Positions 17,566 to 27,290 of a DNA stretch of 64,000 nucleotides are shown here, one piece after another. The notes under the pieces are model-generated. The model was not told where the DNA came from. It made no database searches and saw only the letters and a program-made list of their open reading frames with translations. Source of the DNA: Shimia sp040370365 (lineage in GTDB: Bacteria > Pseudomonadota > Alphaproteobacteria > Rhodobacterales > Rhodobacteraceae); the NCBI RefSeq assembly GCF_040370365.1, contig NZ_BAABWQ010000004.1, positions 310,001-374,000 of the forward strand, given 5' to 3'. A program made the translations under genes and the position numbers. How positions within the stretch are numbered: the stretch's first letter is position 1; the number at the start of each line of letters is the position of its first letter.

Positions 17566-17791
17566 GGGCTCAAACATTGATTGCGGCCCCAATCGGGCGC
17601 ACCCATCTTTGCAACTGGGGCACCCTGTCGGCTGTTTTTCCGCTGACAAAGGCTTTGATGGGTAAAACGCAGGCTTGCCGACGCTGAGCGCTCTGGCGCG
17701 GTTTCGGCGCCAAGGCCTTTCATCGGGCTTGCTATTGCATCAGCACAGGCTATCACATGAACACATGTTCACCCGTTGATGGAGACTCAAC

Positions 17792-19588
17792 ATGTTTCAG
17801 GAATTTGACGTGACCACCCGCCCGGAACAAGGGCCTGCACGCCTACAGGCTTTGCGTGCCAAATTGGCGGATGCAGGTGTGGACGGGTTTCTGGTGCCAC
17901 GGGCGGACGCACATCAGGGAGAATATGTCGCGCCGCGTGATGATCGTCTGGCTTGGCTAACCGGCTTCACCGGGTCTGCCGGATTCTGTGTGGTGCTCAA
18001 TGAGATGGCTGGCGTATTTGTGGATGGGCGCTACCGGACACAGGTCAAAGGGCAAGTCGCCAACTGCTTTACGCCGGTGGACTGGCCTGATGTTTTACCA
18101 GGCCCTTGGATTTTAGAAAATTTGTCTTCGGGCAAAATTGGTTTTGACCCATGGCTTTATACTGTTGGTCAAATTGAAGCCTTGCAAAACGCCGTCTCCG
18201 GAAGTGACGTGTCTTTTGTGCCTATGAGCAATGTCATTGACGCCATTTGGGAGGATCAGCCTGAACCGCCCATGGCGCCCGTAAAAGCCCATCCCACAGC
18301 CATCGCCGGCGAGGCCCACGCAGACAAACGCACCCGGCTTGCGGCCGAACTGACCGCAAAGGGCGAAACAGCAGCTGTCATCACATTGCCGGACAGCATC
18401 GCTTGGTTGCTCAACATCCGAGGTGGGGACATTCCACGCAATCCACTGGCCCATGGGTTTGGCATTCTGAATGCCGATGCCACCGTTGATCTCTTTATGG
18501 CCACAGAAAAACTGGGCGCAGTTGGCGCGCACCTCGGCGCATCCGTGCGCGTTCACGCGCCCTCTGAGTTTGTCCCACATTTGGCAAGTCGCGATGGCAC
18601 GATCCGACTGGACAAAGCGAGCGCCCCCTTGGCGGTGCAGGCGGCAGTGGCACAAAGCGATGCAGCCATTTCTTATGGTCAAGACCCCTGTGTGATGCCC
18701 AAGGCCTGCAAGAACGATGCCGAAGTCGCCGGTATGGTTGAGGCCCACCTGCGCGATGGCGCAGCTGTATCGAATTTCTTAAGCTGGTTTGAGCGCCAAG
18801 ACAAACCCGCTCTCACCGAAATTGATGTGGTACGCAAACTCGAAGAGTGCCGTCGTGCGACCAACGCGCTGTTGGATATCAGCTTTGACACCATCGCCGG
18901 AACCGGTCCGCATGGCGCCATCATGCACTACCGCGTCACCGAAGAAACCAACCGCGCTCTGCAAAACGGCGATGTGATGGTGCTCGATGGCGGTGGGCAA
19001 TATGCGGATGGCACCACAGACATCACGCGCACCTTGCCGATCGGTGACGTGGACAATGAGATAAAGATTGCCTTCACCCGCGTTCTGCAAGGTATGATCG
19101 CAGTGTCACGCATGCGGTTTCCCAAAGGGGTGGCGGGGTGCCATATTGAGGCCATCGGGCGCCTTCCCCTGTGGTCTGCAGGACAAGACTTCGACCATGG
19201 TTTGGGGCATGGCGTTGGCGCCTATCTTTGCGTACATGAAGGACCACAACGTTTGGCGCGGATCAGCGATACGCCGCTGGAGCCCGGCATGATCCTGTCC
19301 AATGAGCCGGGATATTACCGCCCCGGTGCCTTTGGTATTCGTCTGGAAAACCTAATTGTGGTCGAAGAAGCCCCCGCGCTGCCAGGTGGCGACGATCATA
19401 GGGAGATGCTGCAGTTCCGCACGTTGACCTATGCACCGATCGCGCGGGAGATGATTGTGGTTGAGATGCTCAGCGCAGAAGACCGTGCTTGGCTCAACGC
19501 CTATCATGCGACGTGTCGTCAGCTTTTGTCGCAGCGACTCGCGCCTGACGACAATCTATGGTTGGATGCGGCCACCGCGACCTTGTGA
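17792..19588 (+). CDS. Xaa-Pro aminopeptidase (M24B, aminopeptidase P family)
   Basis: 598 residues with two creatinase-like N-terminal domains (from RLQALRAKLADAGVDGFLVPRAD) and a C-terminal pita-bread metallopeptidase domain. The metal ligands are seen in order: Asp in LDGGGQYADG, Asp in TTDITRT, His in GLGHGVGAYL, Glu in LSNEPGYY and Glu in RLENLIVVEE. It removes an N-terminal residue before proline and should use two Mn ions. No signal peptide, so cytosolic. This three-domain form is common in alphaproteobacteria. Stands alone, 226 bases after cobT; I see nothing definite in that gap. Confidence 0.93.
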   Translation: MFQEFDVTTRPEQGPARLQALRAKLADAGVDGFLVPRADAHQGEYVAPRDDRLAWLTGFTGSAGFCVVLNEMAGVFVDGRYRTQVKGQVANCFTPVDWPDVLPGPWILENLSSGKIGFDPWLYTVGQIEALQNAVSGSDVSFVPMSNVIDAIWEDQPEPPMAPVKAHPTAIAGEAHADKRTRLAAELTAKGETAAVITLPDSIAWLLNIRGGDIPRNPLAHGFGILNADATVDLFMATEKLGAVGAHLGASVRVHAPSEFVPHLASRDGTIRLDKASAPLAVQAAVAQSDAAISYGQDPCVMPKACKNDAEVAGMVEAHLRDGAAVSNFLSWFERQDKPALTEIDVVRKLEECRRATNALLDISFDTIAGTGPHGAIMHYRVTEETNRALQNGDVMVLDGGGQYADGTTDITRTLPIGDVDNEIKIAFTRVLQGMIAVSRMRFPKGVAGCHIEAIGRLPLWSAGQDFDHGLGHGVGAYLCVHEGPQRLARISDTPLEPGMILSNEPGYYRPGAFGIRLENLIVVEEAPALPGGDDHREMLQFRTLTYAPIAREMIVVEMLSAEDRAWLNAYHATCRQLLSQRLAPDDNLWLDAATATL

Positions 19589-19609
19589 CATCACAGCACG
19601 TCGCACCAC

Positions 19610-19627
19610 GTGACATTATTGTGTCAC
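19610..19627. promoter_or_regulatory. palindrome GTGACA-N6-TGTCAC upstream of the DUF427 gene
   Basis: Perfect 6-bp arms around TTATTG, flanked by a second outer match (CCACGT and ACGTGG). It lies 44 bases before the DUF427 start codon and just after the aminopeptidase gene. The low GC of the loop and the lack of a T tract point to an operator rather than a terminator. The regulator is unknown. Confidence 0.4.
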
Positions 19628-19670
19628 GCAACGTGGTTATAAACACCGCAATTCGGAAAGGGGATGACCT

Positions 19671-20015
19671 ATGAGCATCAAAATCACCATTCGCAAAGCA
19701 GAGGGCAACTGGGTTGTTCGGGCTGGCGGCGCGATTCTGGGCGAAAGCACATCAGCGTTGGAACTGACCGAAGGCGATTATGCCCCGGTGATCTACTTTC
19801 CGCGCGGCGACATCGCCACCGCATTTTTGGACGACAGCGAGAAACGCACCCATTGTCCACACAAAGGCGATGCGACGTACTATTCAATCGTCACCAAAAG
19901 CCAGACGATTAAAGATGCTGCTTGGAGCTACGAAGCCCCAACCGAGGCTGCTGCACGTATCCAAGGGCATTTGGCCTTCTATACGAGCGATCTTGTGGCT
20001 GTAGAACGGGTCTAA
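19671..20015 (+). CDS. DUF427 domain protein
   Basis: 114 residues covering a full DUF427 domain: WVVRAGGAILGEST, PVIYFPRGDI, THCPHKGDATYYSI and WSYEAPTEAAARIQGHLAFY are the family's conserved blocks. The fold is a small beta barrel. The biochemical role is not established; the conserved His, Cys and Lys in THCPHKGDA suggest a binding or catalytic site. The ATG at 19671 has GGAAAGGGG about 10 bases upstream. A palindromic site lies upstream (19610-19627). Confidence 0.9.
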   Translation: MSIKITIRKAEGNWVVRAGGAILGESTSALELTEGDYAPVIYFPRGDIATAFLDDSEKRTHCPHKGDATYYSIVTKSQTIKDAAWSYEAPTEAAARIQGHLAFYTSDLVAVERV

Positions 20016-20048
20016 GCCGTCCAATCCCGACTGTTCGATTTTGGTCGA

Positions 20049-20061
20049 TTGTAGTATACAA
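20049..20061. promoter_or_regulatory. palindrome TTGTA-N3-TACAA before the ABC exporter operon
   Basis: A perfect 5-bp inverted repeat ending nine bases before the start codon of the ATPase gene. Its place suggests an operator that would block translation or transcription start. It is short, so chance is possible. Confidence 0.3.
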
Positions 20062-20070
20062 AGGCCCAAC

Positions 20071-20766
20071 ATGACCCGCATATCCATCAACGATCTGAGT
20101 TTTGCTTGGCCGGGACAAGATCAGACGGTCGTGAGCATTGACCATTTTTCGCTGGAGGCAGGTGAACGGCTCCTTCTGCAAGGGCCAAGCGGCAGTGGGA
20201 AATCCACGCTCCTCTCTGCAATTTCAGGGATCACATCACTTCCAAACGGCGCGGTCGAAGTCGTTGGCACCGACATTGCAAAACTGTCTTCGCGCCGAAG
20301 AGATCAATTTCGCGCCGATCATCTGGGCATGATTTTTCAAGTCTTCAACTTGATCCCATGGATGTCCGCCCGAGAAAATATTCTGTTGCCAATCACCTAT
20401 TCTAAGATGCGCAAGGCACGGCTGCAGCTGTCGCCTCAAGCTGAAGCAGATCGGCTATTGAAAGCACTTGGATTGGATCCAGCCACCGTTGGTCTCCAAC
20501 CGGCTGCAAATCTGAGTGTTGGTCAACAACAACGGGTGGCTGCGGCGCGCGCGCTGATTGGCAGCCCGGAGGTGATACTTGCCGATGAACCCACCAGCGC
20601 GCTGGATGAGCGGGCAAAACACAGGTTCATGGATGTGCTGAACCAGCAGGTGCAGGACACCGGGGCAAGCTTGCTGATGGTCAGCCATGACGAGACCCTT
20701 GGGCGACACTTTGATCGGGTTGTTTCCTTCGAAAAGTTAAACAGATGTTGTGCTGTCGCATGTTGA
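20071..20766 (+). CDS. ABC transporter ATP-binding protein (MacB/LolD type)
   Basis: 231 residues with Walker A GPSGSGKST, signature LSVGQQQRVA, Walker B VILADEPTSALDE and the switch His in MVSHDE. The Q-loop region IFQVFNLIPWMSAREN is typical of the LolD/MacB exporter class. It should energise the permease encoded next, with which it overlaps by 22 bases. The ATG at 20071 gives the family start; TTG at 20041 is in frame but without support. Confidence 0.93.
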   Translation: MTRISINDLSFAWPGQDQTVVSIDHFSLEAGERLLLQGPSGSGKSTLLSAISGITSLPNGAVEVVGTDIAKLSSRRRDQFRADHLGMIFQVFNLIPWMSARENILLPITYSKMRKARLQLSPQAEADRLLKALGLDPATVGLQPAANLSVGQQQRVAAARALIGSPEVILADEPTSALDERAKHRFMDVLNQQVQDTGASLLMVSHDETLGRHFDRVVSFEKLNRCCAVAC

Positions 20767-22085
20767 GTTATGCCGTGCAAAGCCTGTGGAACCGACGTTT
20801 TGTCGCCAGCCTGACAGTTCTGACAATTGCGTTGAGCGTCGCGTTAATACTTGGTGTTGAGCGTTTACGAGACAGCGCGCGACAGTCGTTTTTCAACTCG
20901 GTGTCCGGTATCGATCTGATTGTAGCGCCACGCGGCAACGACGTTCAGATATTAATGTCCACAGTGTTTGGCGTTGGGTCCACCGGCGCTGGCATGAACT
21001 GGCAAAACTACAAAGATCTGCAAGCCTTGGACGCAGTGGATTGGGCTGTGCCTCTGATGATGGGGGACAACCACCGAGGACACCCCGTAGTCGGCACTCA
21101 ATCCGCCTATTTTGACCATTTCCGATACGGCGCGGATCAGCCGCTGCGTTTCGCTGCAGGACGCAGATTTGACACAGCTGAAGAAACCGTGATTGGCGCA
21201 GATGTTGCGGCCCGGTTTGGCTACGGCGTTGGCACTGAAATTGTAAACGCGCATGGCACCGGCGCGGTGTCCTTTGAGCTCCACGACGATGCCCCATTTA
21301 CGGTGTCTGGCATATTGGCTGCGACCGGCACACCTGTTGACCGAATGGTGTTTGTCACTTTGAGCGGATTTGATGCGCTGCATGCACCTTTGGCCTCCCC
21401 TCAGACCGACCCTTTGGCCGCTGCGTCAGGCACCGCCCCGAGCCACAAAAACGGGGCAAACGCTGCAACCCTCGCCTGGAAAACCGACAATGGTTCCGGT
21501 GATGCGACCCAAGCACATGACACTGAGGTCTCAGCGCAAATAAACGGTGTGTTTGTTGGTCTCAAAAGCCGCAACGCAATTCTGGCAGTTCAGCGGCACG
21601 TTTCAGCGAACACCAGCAGCACTTTGAGCGCGGTAATGCCCAACGTGGCCTTGCTTCAGCTCTGGGCGATCACTGGGACGGCCGAAAAGGCGTTGCGGTT
21701 CATGTCATTGGCCGTTGCCGTTGCCAGTTTGATCGGGATGGTTGTCATGTTGTCAGCAGCCTTGGAAAGCCGACGGCGCGAGTTCGCCATTTTGCGATCA
21801 GTTGGTGCAACTCCGAAGCGTATCGTTGGTTTGATCATCATGGAGGCCATGCTCACAACGACGGCGGGCATCATTGTCGGTCTGATTTTCTTGATCTGTG
21901 CAACAGGCGCTGCCAACCCCGTTTTGTTTGATCAATTTGGTTTCAGGATTGCGATGTTTGGGGTCTCAGAAAGCGACAGCCTGCGTGTGCTCGCGATTTT
22001 TTGTTTTGGCTGTTTGGCCAGTTTTCTGCCAGCGTGGCGGGTGTATCGGATAACTTTGGCTGACGGTTTGACCACACGCCTATAG
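20745..22085 (+). CDS. ABC transporter permease, FtsX/MacB type
   Basis: 446 residues with one membrane helix near the N-terminus (FVASLTVLTIALSVALILGV), a periplasmic domain of about 260 residues, and a C-terminal FtsX domain with three helices (including the SLIGMVVMLSAALESRRREF block typical of the family). Such proteins do not form a classical channel but pull substrates from the inner membrane or work as mechanotransmitters. The start may be ATG 20745 or ATG 20760. Forms one operon with the ATPase and the DUF3299 protein. Confidence 0.9.
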   Translation: MLCCRMLSYAVQSLWNRRFVASLTVLTIALSVALILGVERLRDSARQSFFNSVSGIDLIVAPRGNDVQILMSTVFGVGSTGAGMNWQNYKDLQALDAVDWAVPLMMGDNHRGHPVVGTQSAYFDHFRYGADQPLRFAAGRRFDTAEETVIGADVAARFGYGVGTEIVNAHGTGAVSFELHDDAPFTVSGILAATGTPVDRMVFVTLSGFDALHAPLASPQTDPLAAASGTAPSHKNGANAATLAWKTDNGSGDATQAHDTEVSAQINGVFVGLKSRNAILAVQRHVSANTSSTLSAVMPNVALLQLWAITGTAEKALRFMSLAVAVASLIGMVVMLSAALESRRREFAILRSVGATPKRIVGLIIMEAMLTTTAGIIVGLIFLICATGAANPVLFDQFGFRIAMFGVSESDSLRVLAIFCFGCLASFLPAWRVYRITLADGLTTRL

Positions 22086-22128
22086 ATGTGGGTCGGTCTG
22101 CGCCAAAAGGAGAGGACAGAGAACGTTG

Positions 22129-22788
22129 ATGAAACCGGGTTATGCTTCTGCAACTATGGCGCTTATGGCAGCGGTGCTCGCCGCCCCGAGCTTTGCCCTT
22201 GAACCGCGTGACATCGGCTGGGACGAATTGACGGGCCCCACGACACAACTCGAAAACCCATTTGAAGATCTGAGTTCTGATCAGATGGATACTTTGGCGC
22301 AAATATTGCGTCTCGATATGCTGGCAGAAGACGGCATCGATACCTCCAGTGAGGGCGATGCCAGCGCCCTGCGATCAGACCTCAAGGCACAGAGCATCGA
22401 CGCTGACTTTTTGCTGAAAGAACGGCTGCGCATTATGGCGCAGCTTGAAAAGGAAGCCAGCGCAGCAAACGAAGATCTGGTCGGTGAGAATATCCGCCTG
22501 CCCGGCTATATGTTGCCGCTGGAGATGGACGGTGAGCGGGCCGTGGAATTCCTTTTGGTGCCCACGGTTGGTTCCTGCATTCACGTCCCGCCACCGCCTG
22601 CGAACCAGATCATACGGGTGAGCTATCCTGAGGGCTTCGTCGCTGATGGGTTTTTCACACCGATTTGGATCACCGGAGAGTTGCGCAACGCGCCCGTACA
22701 GCAGTCATTGTATTTGGTTGATGGCGACACAGATGTCAGTGTCACCTATCAATTGGACGCCACCAGCGTGCGGGAATACGAATTCTGA
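22129..22788 (+). CDS. periplasmic DUF3299 protein of the ABC system
   Basis: 219 residues with a signal peptide (hydrophobic core ending AAPSFA, mature start LEPRDIGWDEL). The C-terminal half matches DUF3299: VRLPGY-like IRLPGYMLPLE, then TVGSCIHVPPPPANQI with a conserved Cys and His, and the closing ITGEL segment. The Cys/His pair could bind a metal. DUF3299 genes occur beside ABC exporters of this class, and I recall them in a zinc-linked cluster of Vibrio, so a metal-related role is a reasonable guess. GGAGAGGACAG precedes ATG 22129. Last gene of the operon, convergent with the ClC gene 10 bases away. Confidence 0.88.
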   Translation: MKPGYASATMALMAAVLAAPSFALEPRDIGWDELTGPTTQLENPFEDLSSDQMDTLAQILRLDMLAEDGIDTSSEGDASALRSDLKAQSIDADFLLKERLRIMAQLEKEASAANEDLVGENIRLPGYMLPLEMDGERAVEFLLVPTVGSCIHVPPPPANQIIRVSYPEGFVADGFFTPIWITGELRNAPVQQSLYLVDGDTDVSVTYQLDATSVREYEF

Positions 22789-22798
22789 TCTACGCGCT

Positions 22799-24487
22799 TT
22801 AGGAATGTTCTTCTGCGGCGGTCTCAGCCAATGCCTTGTTATAGATTTGCAGTGCATCAACATGGAACACCGCCCCCAACAGCACCGGCGGCTCCCCTTC
22901 GGCGCCCAGACGCACCACGGGCAGGAAGGCCACGTTCAGCGTTTCAAACAAGGGCATTGCGCTTTCCAATGTGGCGGTCCGATCCACATATTGGCCCTCC
23001 GCGATCATGTCCCAACATTGGTCTTCTGGCGCGGCGCGCGGGTGCTCGAGACGGCGCATAATTTTATTCACGCCAAACATGGCCAACAAATAGGCCTGCG
23101 GTCCAGCTGCGATATGCACATTGCGCCGCTCAAGCTGAGCCAGAAAGAACGACCCCTCTACCAAACGTGAACTGAGGGCGGTGGAGATTGACACAGCCAC
23201 CATCACCGCCAAACCCGTTTGCCAGTCCCCTGTAAGTTCAAAGACGATCAATGTTGTTGATATCGGCGCGCCCAACACTGCTGCGGCAACCGCCCCAAGC
23301 CCCGCCAAGGCATAAAGCGTGGTGGTACCAGACACATCAGGGAAAATCGCGGTTGCGACCATACCAAAGGCCAATCCGGTCAGCGCCCCCACCATCAACG
23401 CTGGAGAGAAGACACCGCCCCCCATACGACCTGCCATGGTGATCGACACGGCCACCACCTTCAGGATGGCAAAGACCACAGCCTCATGTAGCAGTAATTG
23501 GCCCGTCAAAGCCGCAGAGGTGGTTTCATACCCTACGCCGATAATGTGCGGAAAATAGATTGCCAAAGCGCCCAGCAACAAACCTGAGATTGCAGGACGC
23601 AGCCACCGAGGGATACGCAGATCTTCTTGCAGATGGCTGGCCATGTCATCCGCCCAAAAGATGGTCCACATAAGCGCCACAGCGACCAAGCCACACAGCC
23701 CCCCCAAGATCAGGAACGCTGGCAGCTCTTGATAAAACTGAAGCGCGGTCCCGGTGTTAAGCGTGAATTCTGTGACATCGCCAAATTCGAGCCGATTGAT
23801 AACCGTACCTGCCACAGACGCGATGACGATCGGTGCAAAAGCATGCACTGCAAAGTGACGTAGCACCACTTCGAGAGCAAAGAGCGCGCCAGCAATCGGC
23901 GCATTAAACGAGGCTGACACGGCGGCGGCCACAGCACAGCCCAACAGATCCCGCCCGGTGATGCCATCTGCCCGGATCTTGTCACTGACCCAGCTGGCGA
24001 TCGCACCGGCCAAATGCACAACGGGTCCTTCGCGCCCAGTGGAACCACCAGAGCTAAGGGTGATCAATGAGGCAAAGGCTGAGGCAATCCCGGCGCGGCG
24101 TTCTACCCTGCCCTCATGCAGCGCAGCCCCTTCGATGACATCGGCAACAGAGCGCACCCGACCATCCGGCGTGAACCGGTGCAAAATCAAGCCAACCAAC
24201 AAACCGCCAACCGTTGGAATGAGCAACAACCAATACCACGGCAACGACCCTGCAAAACTATGCAGACGGGTCAGGTCTTCCGCGCCATAGAGGCTGGATT
24301 GCAGGAAATGAATGCCTTTGCGGAACAGGAGCGCCGCAAACCCGGCGGCAATCCCGATACACAAGGCGATGATCCAGAATTGAAATTGACTGGGGCCTTT
24401 GTTGACCAGCACCCTCCATCCGCCACGGCAGGTATCTGCCGCGTCATGCGCGCTTTCCGCCAGAAAGGAGCCTACCGACTTCGCCAT
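22799..24487 (-). CDS. ClC-type chloride channel or chloride/proton antiporter
   Basis: 562 residues with about ten membrane helices. The ion-pathway motifs are present: GSTGREGP, whose Glu is the gating residue, GGGVFSPALMVGA, and the conserved Tyr-like region further on. A cytosolic C-terminal part of about 110 residues resembles a CBS-type tail but is shortened. It would move chloride across the inner membrane, perhaps for acid or osmotic stress. The ATG at 24487 is taken as start; a GTG at 24520 is in frame. Confidence 0.92.
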   Translation of the reverse strand: MAKSVGSFLAESAHDAADTCRGGWRVLVNKGPSQFQFWIIALCIGIAAGFAALLFRKGIHFLQSSLYGAEDLTRLHSFAGSLPWYWLLLIPTVGGLLVGLILHRFTPDGRVRSVADVIEGAALHEGRVERRAGIASAFASLITLSSGGSTGREGPVVHLAGAIASWVSDKIRADGITGRDLLGCAVAAAVSASFNAPIAGALFALEVVLRHFAVHAFAPIVIASVAGTVINRLEFGDVTEFTLNTGTALQFYQELPAFLILGGLCGLVAVALMWTIFWADDMASHLQEDLRIPRWLRPAISGLLLGALAIYFPHIIGVGYETTSAALTGQLLLHEAVVFAILKVVAVSITMAGRMGGGVFSPALMVGALTGLAFGMVATAIFPDVSGTTTLYALAGLGAVAAAVLGAPISTTLIVFELTGDWQTGLAVMVAVSISTALSSRLVEGSFFLAQLERRNVHIAAGPQAYLLAMFGVNKIMRRLEHPRAAPEDQCWDMIAEGQYVDRTATLESAMPLFETLNVAFLPVVRLGAEGEPPVLLGAVFHVDALQIYNKALAETAAEEHS

Positions 24488-24645
24488 AGTTCCGCAAAAT
24501 CTCCGGGGTGGGTGGACCATCGTTGGGTAATCTTTGATGTAGTCAGATTTTGCTTACAAGGCAAAGGGGTAAGCGTGGAGTTTCACGTCAAAGTGGCCAA
24601 ATTTGTTCAGCAGCCAACGCATCTATGCGACCTGGCGTCACCAGA

Positions 24646-26292
24646 TCAGAGCAAAAGCGCCTTTGCGGCGGCGCGGGCTTCGTCAGAGATCGTGTCACCG
24701 GAAATCATGCGGGCCACTTCGTCTACCCGTTCCAGAGCATCCAAAGGCACCACTTGGCTAAGAGTCTGATCGTTCTTGACCGATTTTTCCACCCGCCAAT
24801 GATGCGCGCCCAAAGCGGCCACCTGTGGCGAGTGAGTGACCACAAGGACCTGGCCTCCTTCGGCAAGTGCTTTCAGCCGCCGCCCCACTGCATCTGCGGT
24901 TGCGCCACCGACGCCGCGGTCGATTTCGTCAAAAATCAGGGTCATGCCACTGATATCGTCGGTCAAGCAAACCTTCAGCGCCAGCAAGAAGCGGCTGAGT
25001 TCTCCACCAGAGGCGATTTTCGCCAGCGGACCAGAAGGCGCTCCGGGGTTCGTCGCCACGACGAACTCCACCTGATCTCGACCCTCAGACCCCGCGTCCC
25101 CCGGTGTCACTTGGGTCTGAAAAACCGCGCGTTCCATTTTAAGGGGCGCCAGTTCTGCCATGACTGCTGTGTCCAGGTCCAATGCCGCAGCGCTCCGCGC
25201 CTCAGTCAATGCGTCTGCTGCGGTATCAAAAGCTGTCTGTGCCGCATTCAACTCAGCCTTCAGGCCGGCAATATTACCTTCACCAGCATCGAGCGCCGTC
25301 AAACGCGCGCGCAACTCCTGCGCAAATGTACCAAGTTCATCAGGCACAACACCGTGTTTTCGTGCCAACGCACGGATCGCAAACAAGCGTTCTTCGATCT
25401 CTTCAAGCTCGTGCGGATTGAAATCCAACACGTCCAAACAACGTTCGATCCCATCCACAGCGTCGCCCAACTCATTGAGCGCGCGCTCCAAGGCTGCCAC
25501 CGGAGCCTCCAATGTGTCGCCGGTCTCGGCCAAAGCGCCATCCAACCACCGCAAGGCATCCCCCATGGCGCTTTCTGCTCCGCCATTGCCCAGAGCTGCA
25601 TGCGCGCGGCTGACGTCTTCACGCACTTTTTCGGCACCCTGCATCATGCGGCGGCGTGTATCGAGGTCCGCTTCTTCACCTGTCTGCGGGTCAAGTTTGT
25701 CCAGCTCAGCAACCGCGTGCCGCAAGAACTCTTCTTCATCTTTTGCCTCCGCCAAAGCCGCCTCTGCGCTGGCAAGAGCCCGGCGCGCCGCACTTAACGC
25801 GCGCCATGTTGTGGCTGTGTCCTGACGCAAGACCGAGGTGTCTGCAAAGATGTCCAATAGGTCTCGGTGCCCCTTGGGGTCCAGTAACCCGCGATCATCA
25901 TGCTGGCCATGCAGTTCAATCAGTGTTTCAGATAGGCGACGCAACACCTCACCGGAGGCGCGACGGTCATTGATCCAAGCCGTTTTGCGGCCATCCGTTC
26001 GGTTGACACGCCGCAGGATCAGTTCCTCTCCACCCGGCAGGCCAGCCTCTTGTAAAATGGCATGCGCAGGATGATTTTCAGGCAAGTCAAACTCAGCGAC
26101 CACTTCGCCCTGTTCGGCACCTGCACGCACCAGCTCCGCACGGCCACGCCAGCCCAGCACAAAACCAAGGCTGTCGAGCAATATGGATTTACCAGCTCCG
26201 GTTTCCCCGGTCAGCACGTTGAGACCCGGCTGGAACGCGAGTTCCAGATGATCAATGATCAACATATCTCGGATATCAAGCGCACGCAGCAT
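24646..26292 (-). CDS. recN: DNA repair protein RecN
   Basis: RecN is an SMC-like ATPase that helps repair double-strand breaks. The N-terminal lobe has Walker A TGETGAGKSIL (about residue 34) and the C-terminal lobe has the signature LASGGELSRFLLALK, Walker B TLIFDEIDRGVGG and the switch VTHSPQVA. Between them is a long coiled coil (about residues 155-370). The length of 548 aa is normal. It is the last gene of the dcw-linked run, 35 bases after bamD, a placement usual in Rhodobacteraceae. Confidence 0.96.
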   Translation of the reverse strand: MLRALDIRDMLIIDHLELAFQPGLNVLTGETGAGKSILLDSLGFVLGWRGRAELVRAGAEQGEVVAEFDLPENHPAHAILQEAGLPGGEELILRRVNRTDGRKTAWINDRRASGEVLRRLSETLIELHGQHDDRGLLDPKGHRDLLDIFADTSVLRQDTATTWRALSAARRALASAEAALAEAKDEEEFLRHAVAELDKLDPQTGEEADLDTRRRMMQGAEKVREDVSRAHAALGNGGAESAMGDALRWLDGALAETGDTLEAPVAALERALNELGDAVDGIERCLDVLDFNPHELEEIEERLFAIRALARKHGVVPDELGTFAQELRARLTALDAGEGNIAGLKAELNAAQTAFDTAADALTEARSAAALDLDTAVMAELAPLKMERAVFQTQVTPGDAGSEGRDQVEFVVATNPGAPSGPLAKIASGGELSRFLLALKVCLTDDISGMTLIFDEIDRGVGGATADAVGRRLKALAEGGQVLVVTHSPQVAALGAHHWRVEKSVKNDQTLSQVVPLDALERVDEVARMISGDTISDEARAAAKALLL

Positions 26293-26327
26293 CTGGCGTC
26301 ACACCACGGGGTTAAACCCGCGCCCCT

Positions 26328-27182
26328 CTACAGCCATTTGCCCTGCACGGTCTGACGATAGACTTGGTTAAGCCAGCTGCTGCCTTCTGCCTTGGCTTCC
26401 AGACCGTTTTGCCGCAACAGAGCGTAGCTGTCCTCATACCATTCGGTGGCTTGGAAGTTGTGCCCCAATATGGCGGCGGCGGTCTGTGCTTCTTGGGTCA
26501 GGCCCAGTGACAGGTAGGCTTCCACCAGACGGTGCAAAGCCTCTGGCGAGTGGGTGGTGGTGCCAAAATCCTCTACAACAACACGGAACCGTTTGATGGC
26601 GGCGGCGTAGTGGTCACGGCGTAGGTAATAACGACCGATTTCCATTTCTTTGGAGGCCAAGTGATCAAACGCCAGATCAAATTTCAGTATCGAAGATCGG
26701 GCGTATTCACTCTCAGGATAGATTTCGATCACTTTGCGCAGTTCTTGCAAAGCTTGGAATGTCAGCCCTTGGTCGCGTCCCACTTCATCAATCTGATCAT
26801 AGTAGCTCAATGCTAAGAGATACTGAGCATAAGCTGCGTCTTCATCGGCCGGATAGAAGTCAATATACCGCTGTGCAGCAGCACGACTCTCTGGATAGCT
26901 TTTGTCAGAATGATAAGAAAACGCCTGCATGATCAACGCGCGCTTGGACAGTTCCGAATACGGATAGAGGCGTTCGATTTCTGAAAAGAAAAATGCAGCG
27001 TCAGTACCACGATCGCGCGCCAGCTCAAATTCGCCGCGCTCATAGATCTGATCGGGTGTGAATTGTTCCATATCGATCAACCCACGCCGGGCGTGGCTTG
27101 CATCGTTGTCACCACAGGCAGCAACAATTGCTAGTGCCAGAACCGAACCAAGAATGCGGGCGCGTGCTCCGATGCCTGACAT
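26328..27182 (-). CDS. bamD: outer membrane assembly lipoprotein BamD
   Basis: BamD is the essential lipoprotein partner of BamA in inserting beta-barrel proteins into the outer membrane. The start MSGIGARARILGSVLALA leads to a lipobox ending at Cys (VAAC), then five TPR-like helical repeats, beginning with QIYERGEFELARDRGTDAAF. The 284-residue length is normal. ATG 27182 is preferred to the TTG at 27191. Lies 108 bases after lpxC; a short hairpin (AGGGGA and TCCCCT) is seen in that gap. Confidence 0.95.
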   Translation of the reverse strand: MSGIGARARILGSVLALAIVAACGDNDASHARRGLIDMEQFTPDQIYERGEFELARDRGTDAAFFFSEIERLYPYSELSKRALIMQAFSYHSDKSYPESRAAAQRYIDFYPADEDAAYAQYLLALSYYDQIDEVGRDQGLTFQALQELRKVIEIYPESEYARSSILKFDLAFDHLASKEMEIGRYYLRRDHYAAAIKRFRVVVEDFGTTTHSPEALHRLVEAYLSLGLTQEAQTAAAILGHNFQATEWYEDSYALLRQNGLEAKAEGSSWLNQVYRQTVQGKWL

Positions 27183-27290
27183 AGTACTCAACCTTCTGCT
27201 CCCTGAGGGGATTTCCCCTGTCTTTCACATGCTGTTAGCACAGAAAATTCCGAGGCAAAACGCCTTTGGAAGGAATTGACGTGAGATGGA

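Noticed and set aside
24550..25797. 415-codon plus-strand frame opposite recN
   Set aside because: Fully antisense to a clear recN gene; long antisense frames are common at this GC content.
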